DNA from: Nitrincola schmidtii
GTDB lineage: Bacteria; Pseudomonadota; Gammaproteobacteria; Pseudomonadales; Balneatricaceae
Direction: 5' to 3'
Assembly (NCBI RefSeq): GCF_008973715.1
Contig: NZ_WBOL01000001.1
Coordinates: 248,001 to 312,000 of the forward strand
Length of the DNA: 64,000 bases
Shown: piece after piece, positions 57,277 through 64,000 of the stretch
How the letters are laid out: each line of letters begins with the position of its first letter
Position numbering within the stretch: position 1 is the stretch's first letter
Notes under the pieces: model-generated
Databases searched by the model: none
What the model saw: the letters and a program-made list of their open reading frames with translations, nothing else
Told to the model about the DNA's origin: nothing
Made by a program: the position numbers and the translations under genes

Positions 57277-58143
57277 ATGATTGACTATCGCCTTCTGCAA
57301 GCCATGGCCGCCGTATTAGAACAAGGTGGCTTTGAACGAGCTGCCAACACCTTACATCTCACTCAGTCTGCCGTGAGCCAACGCATTAAACAGTTGGAAC
57401 AACAACTAGGGCAGCCCGTACTGATTAGAAGCATTCCACCAAAAGCCACATCGTTGGGTCAACGCTTACACAACCATCTTCAACAAGTCAGGCAGCTAGA
57501 AGCGGGGCTTGAACTCTCTGCTAACCCGGATGATTTAATTGTTCGTATCACCGTGAACGCAGACTCATTAGACACTTGGTTACCTGCTGCTCTTGTCTTA
57601 CCTACTTATCCGTTGTTGCGATTTGAAGTCTCTGTGGAGGATCAAGCGGTGGGATTACGACGAATGAAGCAAGGGGAAGTGATGGCTTGCTTATGCGCCA
57701 GCGATGAAGTCGTCAATGGTGGCGGCGCTATTGCACTTGGCATCATGCGCTATAGAGCACTTGCTAGCCCCGAGTTTATTGCTCGATTTGAACTCAACAC
57801 GGCCGATCCCGTTAAACTGAGACAAGCACCTTGTTTGGTGTACAGTCGAGATGACCGACTTCAACATCAATTTATGGCGGAAGTTGCCGGAACCGAACCT
57901 GTTTACACGCATCACCTTCCCTCTTCAGAGGGCTTTATTCGTGCTGCTTGTGCAGGGTTAGGCTATGGCATGATGCCCGAGTTACAGGTTAAAACGGAGC
58001 TTGAAAATGGATCATTGGTCGATTTAGTACCTGGATACAGTATGGATGTACCGCTTTACTGGCACTATTGGCAGATGGAAAGTCCAGTCATGGAAAAGCT
58101 TCGCCAATCAGTGCTTGCGGCTGCTCGGCAAGCACTGTATTGA
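57277..58143 (+). CDS. argP: LysR-type regulator, ArgP/LysG-like
   Basis: 288 residues. The N-terminal winged helix (MIDYRLLQAMAAVLEQGGFERAANTLHLTQSAVSQRIKQLE) is ArgP-like, and the rest is a LysR co-inducer domain. ArgP activates argO in response to arginine and is trapped by lysine in E. coli. It lies divergent from argO. It shares the ArgP pattern of glycine after the helix-turn-helix (EQGGFERAA), but ligand specificity cannot be read by eye. Confidence 0.9.
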   Translation: MIDYRLLQAMAAVLEQGGFERAANTLHLTQSAVSQRIKQLEQQLGQPVLIRSIPPKATSLGQRLHNHLQQVRQLEAGLELSANPDDLIVRITVNADSLDTWLPAALVLPTYPLLRFEVSVEDQAVGLRRMKQGEVMACLCASDEVVNGGGAIALGIMRYRALASPEFIARFELNTADPVKLRQAPCLVYSRDDRLQHQFMAEVAGTEPVYTHHLPSSEGFIRAACAGLGYGMMPELQVKTELENGSLVDLVPGYSMDVPLYWHYWQMESPVMEKLRQSVLAAARQALY

Positions 58144-58170
58144 CGCTGAGTGGCTGAAAGTGTTGATCTG

Positions 58171-58752
58171 CTAGATACGAGGATCCGTCGCACGAACGCT
58201 TTTGCGCGCTTGGTGACGCTCATGAAATGCCTGCAGTTCAGGGTAATCAGCAAAATCATTCAGTCGTCTAAACATGACCCAATCGATTAAACAGTAAAGA
58301 CAAATGGCCGGAAAGTGCCAATACTCGAACACACCCAGTTTTAACTGATCCTCTAGTACCTGTAACGTGGTTTGAATGCGTTCACGCTGCAGATTAAAAA
58401 ACAATGTATCTTGCGTGGTATCGATGCCTGAACGAGACAAGAGAAGTAGCTCAATGAAAGAGTCACTTGCTGCATTTATTATCGTAATGGCGTTCTCATC
58501 ATCGATGGTAGTGACTTCTTTTTCGAGTTTATGATTCAGATAATTAAAAATCACTCTAGAATCAAACACCGCTTGCCAATCATCCACTAGCATAGGAATT
58601 TTCAGTGCTGGATTGATACTTCTGAGTGTGGCTCGACCTTCTTCACTGTAGATGTCGATATTAACAAACTCATGAGGCACATCTTCCAGCCAAACACGTA
58701 AACGACGCACATAAGGGGACGTAGTAGAACCATACAATTTCATAGCAGGCAT
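58171..58752 (-). CDS. Glutathione S-transferase family protein
   Basis: 193 residues. Thioredoxin-like N-terminal domain: KLYGSTTSPYVRRLRVWLED with Ser/Thr-Ser near the start, then NPALKIPMLVDDWQAVFDSRVIFNYL carrying the cis-Pro and the glutathione-binding DSR. The C-terminal helical domain follows. Its substrate is unknown. Single gene. Confidence 0.87.
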   Translation of the reverse strand: MPAMKLYGSTTSPYVRRLRVWLEDVPHEFVNIDIYSEEGRATLRSINPALKIPMLVDDWQAVFDSRVIFNYLNHKLEKEVTTIDDENAITIINAASDSFIELLLLSRSGIDTTQDTLFFNLQRERIQTTLQVLEDQLKLGVFEYWHFPAICLYCLIDWVMFRRLNDFADYPELQAFHERHQARKSVRATDPRI

Positions 58753-58935
58753 CCTTATTGTTATACCTGAGATTATTCAGTTCAGCTTAGCCGTTAACTA
58801 GGTGAATTGACAAGAGATCTTAGTGGTTCTGTTTTCCGTAATCGTGATATTGTTATCAGGCTGGAAAAAATACAAATCAATCCTAATAAAACCAGCCTGA
58901 GTTCTATTCAAGTATTAACTATCGGAGCCGCCCCC

Positions 58936-59886
58936 ATGACACAGCGCCCACTGACTCAGTGGCTTTTACTTTTTTCTTTAGCCATGATCTGGGGGAGTTC
59001 CTTTGCACTTACCAGCATTGTCCTGCGTGAACTCAGTCCAGCCTCGGTGGTGTTCTTGCGCAACCTATTTGCCTGCTGTTTGCTCTTTCCTTTGGCGCTA
59101 GTGCTTCGTCGCTCATTGCCTAAAGGTACTCGTTTATGGTTGTTTATTTTAGCCATGGCACTGATAGGTAACGCCCTTCCCTTTATGCTCATCAGTTGGG
59201 GACAACAAAGAATTGATAGTGCTCTAGCAGGTATTTTGATGGCTGTTATGCCATTGGTAACGATCATCTTGGCGCACTTTTTTATACCGGATGAACCACT
59301 CAATCGACCAAAGCTGATAGGTTTTTTTATCGGATTTTTAGGTATTTTTGTGTTGATTGGCCCAAGCGCCTTGAGCGCATTTCAGCTCAGTGGTGAAGCC
59401 TTCTGGGCTCAGCTTGCCGTACTGTTAGCAGCGATATGCTATGGCATGAATGGCATCATTACACGACGTAAACCCAAAAGTGACTCATGGAGCACAGCAG
59501 CCTCAGTACTGATGATCTCCGCGGTGATGCTATGGCCACTGGCTGCGTTCACATCCGGTTTTAGTCATCAGTTAGAGCTTCAAGGCTTACCTGGTTTTAC
59601 TAACTTAACTGACTTTTCACAGAAAACCTGGATCGCCATTACCCTATTAGGCTTTATCTGTACGGGTATCGGTACGGTGATTTATATGACTTTAATTCAC
59701 TCCGCTGGCCCTAGTTTCGTCTCGTTAATTAACTACTTGATTCCTATTTGGGCCATGATACTGGGGGTCACTTTTATGAATGAAGTCTTGTCTTGGAGTC
59801 ACTGGCTAGCACTCGCCCTGATTCTAAGCGGAATTGGAATCTCCCAAGGACGCAGTTTCAGATCTGTAGTCAAACAAGATCCATGA
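58936..59886 (+). CDS. EamA/DMT family transporter
   Basis: 316 residues from the ATG at 58936 (GGAG eight bases upstream; the long frame adds 43 unlikely residues). Ten helices in two EamA repeats: LLLFSLAMIWGSSFALTSIVL and FWAQLAVLLAAICYGMNGIITRR. The family exports amino acids, nucleotides or drugs; no substrate is assigned. Single gene, convergent with the exonuclease gene. Confidence 0.88.
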   Translation: MTQRPLTQWLLLFSLAMIWGSSFALTSIVLRELSPASVVFLRNLFACCLLFPLALVLRRSLPKGTRLWLFILAMALIGNALPFMLISWGQQRIDSALAGILMAVMPLVTIILAHFFIPDEPLNRPKLIGFFIGFLGIFVLIGPSALSAFQLSGEAFWAQLAVLLAAICYGMNGIITRRKPKSDSWSTAASVLMISAVMLWPLAAFTSGFSHQLELQGLPGFTNLTDFSQKTWIAITLLGFICTGIGTVIYMTLIHSAGPSFVSLINYLIPIWAMILGVTFMNEVLSWSHWLALALILSGIGISQGRSFRSVVKQDP

Positions 59887-59895
59887 AGTGGTTGA

Positions 59896-60627
59896 TTATT
59901 TCCATAGCTCACGAATAGGCGTGTCTTCAGAAAATCGGTGACTTACTTGCGCTAAAAAAAGCTCAGCGGTTGCCAAGGCGTCTGTGAGTGCGTGATGTTG
60001 TCGATAATAGGGTAGATGGTAACGTTCGCGACTGTCTACCAATCTGATCGAAGGTAACGTGTGACCCCGAAAGCGCTGCCAAAGTGTTAAGGGCTTGGCG
60101 CGATGAAGTCTCGCTTCCAACTCCATGGTATCAACAACGGGGAAAACAATACCTTCGTTAATACGTTTCTCTAGTGCAGCATTTAAAAAAGGCCGTTCGA
60201 TTCCACGGTGATGAACCACAACAATTCGACCTTCGAGTGCCTTGAGTAAATATTCAACGATCCGCATCATATCAGGCGCACTTTTAATGTCTGAGTGGGT
60301 AATACCGTGCACCACCACAGAGTCTTTATCTAAGGTTGTTCTTGGGCGAACGATCCAGTGTTTAGCGCCTTTGCAGTGAATTCGCTGAAGATCGAAAGGC
60401 ACTAAACCGATGCTGACGATACCATCACGCTTAGGATCAAAACCGGTAGTTTCAAAATCTACGGCAACAAATGGAATAGCCTTGATGGGGGTATCTGGAG
60501 CAAACGTACCGGCTTTATAAAAAGACGTTAAACGATCATCTTTTACAGATGCTAGGCGCTGCTGATAAAGCTGAAGCCAATCAATCTGTTGGATATCCGT
60601 CTTAATTTTTTCAGTGCTTAAGTACAT
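59896..60627 (-). CDS. DnaQ-like 3'-5' exonuclease paired with a cNMP/CBS/DUF294 protein
   Basis: 243 residues with a DEDDh exonuclease fold: ExoI FVAVDFETTGFD, ExoII region VVHHRGIERPFLNAAL and ExoIII HHALTDALATAELFL. Where E. coli DnaQ has Asp (NAAFDIGF), this protein has Glu (RGIERPF), a conservative change that may alter metal binding or be a family feature. It lies 5 bases downstream of the cNMP/CBS/DUF294 gene and is co-expressed with it. Likely acts on small RNA/DNA or nucleotides; the real substrate is unknown. Confidence 0.83.
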   Translation of the reverse strand: MYLSTEKIKTDIQQIDWLQLYQQRLASVKDDRLTSFYKAGTFAPDTPIKAIPFVAVDFETTGFDPKRDGIVSIGLVPFDLQRIHCKGAKHWIVRPRTTLDKDSVVVHGITHSDIKSAPDMMRIVEYLLKALEGRIVVVHHRGIERPFLNAALEKRINEGIVFPVVDTMELEARLHRAKPLTLWQRFRGHTLPSIRLVDSRERYHLPYYRQHHALTDALATAELFLAQVSHRFSEDTPIRELWK

Positions 60628-60632
60628 AGTAT

Positions 60633-62501
60633 TTATCGCGCACCTTGATAACGGAATTTCATGAATTTTTGTGCATTACTGAGTATCTGGAAAGCATCTT
60701 TGAGATTCTTGCGTTCAAACTCGGATAAGTTTTCCGGTGCTATGCTGTTATCGGGTGTTTCCCCTCTTTCTAACGCTAAGGCTTGGTGACGAATTCTAAC
60801 CATAGAGATCAACTCTAACGCATCACGTAAGTCCTGCCCTCGCCCCCTAGGCAATATATCCGCTTCGATAATCTCATCTAAACGCAAGAAAGAATTACGT
60901 GCTTTGGAACCAATCGCCAAGGCATGAACCCTAGCTAAATCAGCTAAAGGGGCGGTACCTCGACGTTTCATATTGATAGTATTGTTTTGGCGGCCATCCT
61001 GTTCCATGACAAAATCTTTGAAGAAGCCCAGCGGCGGCGTTCTGTTTAGTGCATTTCTCGACATCGCAGCAAGAAAACGTTTTCCCTGTCTTGCTTTACG
61101 GACAATATGGTCATTCAAGTGATCCGCCCACTCGGTTTTGCCCCACACACCTTCTAGATCAAAGAAAATGGAGCTATGCAGCAGGCCTTCCAATGATGGG
61201 TTATCAATCCATTCGGTAAAATACTGCTGCCAAACACGCTTAGGCTGACGCCACTGTGTATTGGTCGCCATAATATTGCCTGTACAGTAGGTATAACCGC
61301 AGGCATCTAAACCATCGCTAACAAATTTAGCCAAGGCAGCGAAATAGTCATCGTGAAGCTTAGGGTCAAATGAATCATCCAAAATCATGGCGTTGTCTTG
61401 ATCGGTAACGATCAACATTTCATCTCTCGCCATCGAACCTAATGCCAAGAAACAATAGGGTATCGGCGGAGGACCCAACGCCTCTTCACCTAGCTCTAAT
61501 AAACGCTGCTTAAAACTGCGACCTATGACCGCCATAGAGCTACCAATCATGCGCGAATTCGCATCTTCATTGACCATACGAATAAAGCTGGCACGCACAT
61601 CAGAGACGAGGGCTTTTAGATCGTCGACTGAGTGCTGACGGAAGATATTACTAACAACAAACAAACTGTTTTGTGACTCGTAGCGAATGATGTCAGAGAT
61701 CGCAATAACACCTACTGGACGATCTTTTTGCAATACTGGCAAATGGTGCAAATTATGGCGAAGCATGGCGAGCATGGCTTCAAAAACAAATTGGCTGGCG
61801 TCAATGGTAATCAACTCTTCCGTCATGATTTCGCCCACAGGCGTGCTATAGGGTAAACCTTCAGCAACCACGCGAGTACGTAGATCACGATCGGTAATAA
61901 TACCTGCAACACTATTGGCTTTTGGATGATCAGGAGGATTCATGATCAATAAAGAAGAGATGGATGACTCTGTCATCAGAAGCGCAGCTTCATGAACACT
62001 GGCGCTACTGATTATTGAGACAGGTTCACGTGTGATCAAGGAGGTGACTTTGGAAGTCATTAGCTCATTGGCATCTTCTCGACGCGCCACAGCTTGGCGT
62101 AATCGTGTTCTGTCTTCAATTTCAACAGCATCGGCAAACTGCTCGAACTCATCGAAGAGTTTATTAAACACAGCCACCGGAAGAAAATAGATTAAGGTAT
62201 CTTCAATCGCTTTTGCAGGAAATCGAATTTTTCCATCGCGGAGTAAGCCAAACTCGCCAAAAAAACCACCTTCAGAAAGCTTGTTATAAAGCTCGCCATT
62301 GCGACGGTAAATATCGACGGCACCCGATCTTATTACATGCAGAGCATCTACTTGTTGGCCAAGTTCCAAAATCTGAGTGTCTGCTTTGAAATAGCCCACT
62401 TCAATCTCGGTAACAACCCAACCTAAGGTCTCCTCTGGTAGGCCATTAAAAGGAGGAAAACGTCTGAGAAAATCCAGCACTTCTATTGGCTCAATCTGCA
62501 T
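60633..62501 (-). CDS. Cyclic-nucleotide-binding, CBS-pair and DUF294 nucleotidyltransferase-like protein
   Basis: 622 residues in four parts. A cyclic-nucleotide-binding fold spans about 15-130 (GGFFGEFGLLRDG). A CBS pair follows at about 150-280 (VTSLITREPVSIISSASVHEAALLM ... ITDRDLR). A DUF294 nucleotidyltransferase-like domain spans about 300-440 (LALGSMARDEMLIVTDQDNAMIL, with the GS-x9-D-x-D pattern). A C-terminal helical DUF294_C domain ends it. Proteins like this are predicted sensors of cAMP and adenylates that might modify a partner by nucleotidyl transfer. It is first in the operon with the DnaQ-like exonuclease. GAGGC precedes the start. Confidence 0.87.
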   Translation of the reverse strand: MQIEPIEVLDFLRRFPPFNGLPEETLGWVVTEIEVGYFKADTQILELGQQVDALHVIRSGAVDIYRRNGELYNKLSEGGFFGEFGLLRDGKIRFPAKAIEDTLIYFLPVAVFNKLFDEFEQFADAVEIEDRTRLRQAVARREDANELMTSKVTSLITREPVSIISSASVHEAALLMTESSISSLLIMNPPDHPKANSVAGIITDRDLRTRVVAEGLPYSTPVGEIMTEELITIDASQFVFEAMLAMLRHNLHHLPVLQKDRPVGVIAISDIIRYESQNSLFVVSNIFRQHSVDDLKALVSDVRASFIRMVNEDANSRMIGSSMAVIGRSFKQRLLELGEEALGPPPIPYCFLALGSMARDEMLIVTDQDNAMILDDSFDPKLHDDYFAALAKFVSDGLDACGYTYCTGNIMATNTQWRQPKRVWQQYFTEWIDNPSLEGLLHSSIFFDLEGVWGKTEWADHLNDHIVRKARQGKRFLAAMSRNALNRTPPLGFFKDFVMEQDGRQNNTINMKRRGTAPLADLARVHALAIGSKARNSFLRLDEIIEADILPRGRGQDLRDALELISMVRIRHQALALERGETPDNSIAPENLSEFERKNLKDAFQILSNAQKFMKFRYQGAR

Positions 62502-62525
62502 AAAGCCTCAACGATATGATTAATG

Positions 62526-62562
62526 AAAGCTCGCCACAGCCGAAACGTCTCTGGCGAGCTTT
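62526..62562 (-). terminator. Hairpin downstream of the BCCT gene
   Basis: An 11-bp perfect stem AAAGCTCGCCA / TGGCGAGCTTT with a 15-base loop follows the BCCT gene on the minus strand, before the DUF294 operon. It has only a short T tail. Confidence 0.6.
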
Positions 62563-62574
62563 GCGGGTTAAATA

Positions 62575-63999
62575 TCAACCTCGTGGTTCAGACGCCAGTC
62601 CTTTGAACAAGGCTACGCAAGCAACCAAGAGTACAATCGTAAATGGAAAGCCTGTACTCACAGCCATGGCTTGCAAGGCAACAAGACCACCGCCTAGTAA
62701 CAAAGCCACCGCTATTAAGCCTTCAAAGGTACACCAGAATACGCGTTGTGGTGTGGGCGCATTGACCTTACCACCCGCAGCAATGGTATCGATAACCAAT
62801 GAACCTGAGTCAGAAGAGGTGACAAAGAAGATTACCACTAAGATGATTGCGATGAAGGACGTAATCTGTGCCAGTGGCAATACATCCAGCATGCTAAACA
62901 ATTGCAGCGGAAGTGCAGCATCCGCGGCGCCAGAGTAGCCACCCACATATTGACTGATCGCTGTGCCACCAAATACAGTCATCCAAAGCACACAGGCCGC
63001 CGAGGGTATCAATAGCACAGAGATCATAAACTCACGCACGGTGCGTCCTCGTGACACACGCGCAATAAACATACCGACAAATGGCGACCAAGAGATCCAC
63101 CACGCCCAGTAGAAAGCAGTCCAGCCAGAAGCAAAGTTACTGTCTTCGCGGCCTATCGGATTAGCAAGTGCAGGTAAGTGTTGAAAATAAGCAGCTAGAT
63201 TGGCAAAGAAGCCCGTCAATATCGCTAACGTAGGACCAACCAGGATCACAAACAGCATGAGCAAAACAGCCAGCGTCATATTAATCTGAGACAATCGCTT
63301 AACACCGGCCTCTAAACCTGCAACCACCGACACTAATGCGATCAAGGTAATACCGAAGATCAATAGCACCTGCATGGTCGTGCCTTCAGGCAATCCAAAT
63401 AGATAATTTAAGCCTGCCGCTGCTTGAGAAGCACCAAAACCTAATGACGTCGCCAAGCCAAACAGTGTCGCAAACACCGCTAAGATATCAATAATATGAC
63501 CAGGCCAGCCCCATACTCGCTCACCCAATAGTGGGTAGAAGACTGAGCGAACCGTTAATGGCAAACCTTTATTGAAGGAAAACAAGGCTAACGCCAACGC
63601 CAAAACAGCATAGATAGCCCAAGGATGAAGTGCCCAGTGATAAATGGTCGCAGCCATGGCCAAACGTTCAGCCGCTTGTGGATCACCTGCCGCACCACCT
63701 AACGGCGCCCAGTCTGTTCTAGCGCCCGCTTCACCAGCAACACCGCCCATTGAGGATGCGAAATGAGACAGCGGTTCAGATACACCAAAGAACATCAATC
63801 CGATACCCATACCTGCGGCAAACAGCATTGAAAACCAGCCAAGGTAGGAAAAGTCAGGTGTCGCTTCAGTACCACCTAGGCGGACTTTGCCCAATGGAGA
63901 GACAATCAAAAATAAACAGATGAGTACAAAAATATTACCCGCACTGATAAAAAACCAGTCTAAGTTACCGGTTAACCAGTTTCGTAGATTATTAAACAG
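62575..63999 (-). CDS. BCCT family transporter, N terminus beyond the window
   Basis: The frame continues without a stop to the window edge (upstream of 63909 it still reads membrane sequence such as WFFISAGNIFVLICLFLIV), so about 475 residues are visible and the N terminus is cut. BCCT motifs: the glycine-rich GMGIGLMFFGVSEPLSHF in TM4 and the aromatic betaine-binding stretch YWAWWISWSPFVGMFIARVSRG in TM8. The family takes up glycine betaine, choline or carnitine with Na+ or H+. The C terminus is short (...FKGLASEPRG), without a long osmosensory tail as in BetP, so osmotic activation is not expected from sequence. Confidence 0.92.
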   Translation of the reverse strand: MFNNLRNWLTGNLDWFFISAGNIFVLICLFLIVSPLGKVRLGGTEATPDFSYLGWFSMLFAAGMGIGLMFFGVSEPLSHFASSMGGVAGEAGARTDWAPLGGAAGDPQAAERLAMAATIYHWALHPWAIYAVLALALALFSFNKGLPLTVRSVFYPLLGERVWGWPGHIIDILAVFATLFGLATSLGFGASQAAAGLNYLFGLPEGTTMQVLLIFGITLIALVSVVAGLEAGVKRLSQINMTLAVLLMLFVILVGPTLAILTGFFANLAAYFQHLPALANPIGREDSNFASGWTAFYWAWWISWSPFVGMFIARVSRGRTVREFMISVLLIPSAACVLWMTVFGGTAISQYVGGYSGAADAALPLQLFSMLDVLPLAQITSFIAIILVVIFFVTSSDSGSLVIDTIAAGGKVNAPTPQRVFWCTFEGLIAVALLLGGGLVALQAMAVSTGFPFTIVLLVACVALFKGLASEPRG

Positions 64000-64000
64000 T

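Overview
The window is chromosomal DNA of a Gram-negative gammaproteobacterium. The evidence is the E. coli-type AroA, BolA, YcaO, RlmE, SlyB and YecA/YgfB proteins, outer-membrane barrels, an ArgP/ArgO pair, and moderate GC with dense, mostly ordinary gene order. BCCT, tripartite-tricarboxylate and branched-chain amino acid importers, a large c-di-GMP and chemotaxis inventory and a BLUF photosensor fit a free-living aquatic (Oceanospirillales-like) bacterium. I cannot name the genus.

Layout. 1-9.2 kb: envelope and housekeeping genes (partial outer-membrane barrel, secreted Ntn-hydrolase, YecA-like, SlyB lipoprotein, MsbA-like ABC exporter, aroA, bolA-DUF3422, small barrel, one unknown gene). 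9.3-12 kb: a membrane protein joining a PhnD-like sensor to GAF, HD-GYP and a decayed GGDEF domain. 12-17.5 kb: a three-gene condensin operon mksF-mksE-mksB (Wadjet JetABC-like) with no adjacent nuclease gene jetD/mksG. 17.6-19.7 kb: ycaO, then tRNA-Asn and tRNA-Pro behind a good sigma70 promoter, followed by about 0.5 kb that seems to hold the relic of a tyrosine integrase. 20-24 kb: BLUF photoreceptor and a redox patch (cytochrome b561, DUF411, small ribbon-helix-helix-like protein, haem-b EB_dh-type protein, DUF2231-like membrane protein). 24-34.5 kb: cheA-cheW and two chemoreceptors, without cheY/cheR/cheB, divergent from a CHASE-like/PAS/GGDEF/EAL protein. 34.5-44 kb: metabolic and RNA-modification genes (glutaminase, orphan ParA-like ATPase, glyoxalase I, RlmE, FAD enzyme, SpoU methyltransferase, thioesterase, TlpA-like, RidA, MarC, MFS), with a structured inverted-repeat element near 37.7 kb. 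44-49 kb: a branched-chain amino acid-type ABC importer. 50.7-55.7 kb: tctBAC importer, then asparaginase and an XRE regulator. 55.7-64 kb: thiol oxidoreductase, argO/argP, GST, EamA transporter, DnaQ-like exonuclease with a cNMP/CBS/DUF294 protein, and a BCCT transporter cut by the window end.

The genes form several small working groups rather than one island. These are chromosome organisation (MksFEB), sensing with c-di-GMP and chemotaxis, nitrogen-compound uptake and breakdown (glutaminase, asparaginase, Liv, ArgO/P), and envelope redox chemistry. I saw no CRISPR array, prophage or intact insertion sequence. The least conventional parts are the nuclease-less Mks operon, the haem/DUF411/DUF2231 redox patch, the PhnD-GAF-HD-GYP-GGDEF* fusion and the 37.7 kb inverted-repeat element. 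All family names come from recognising motifs by eye; no database search was run.
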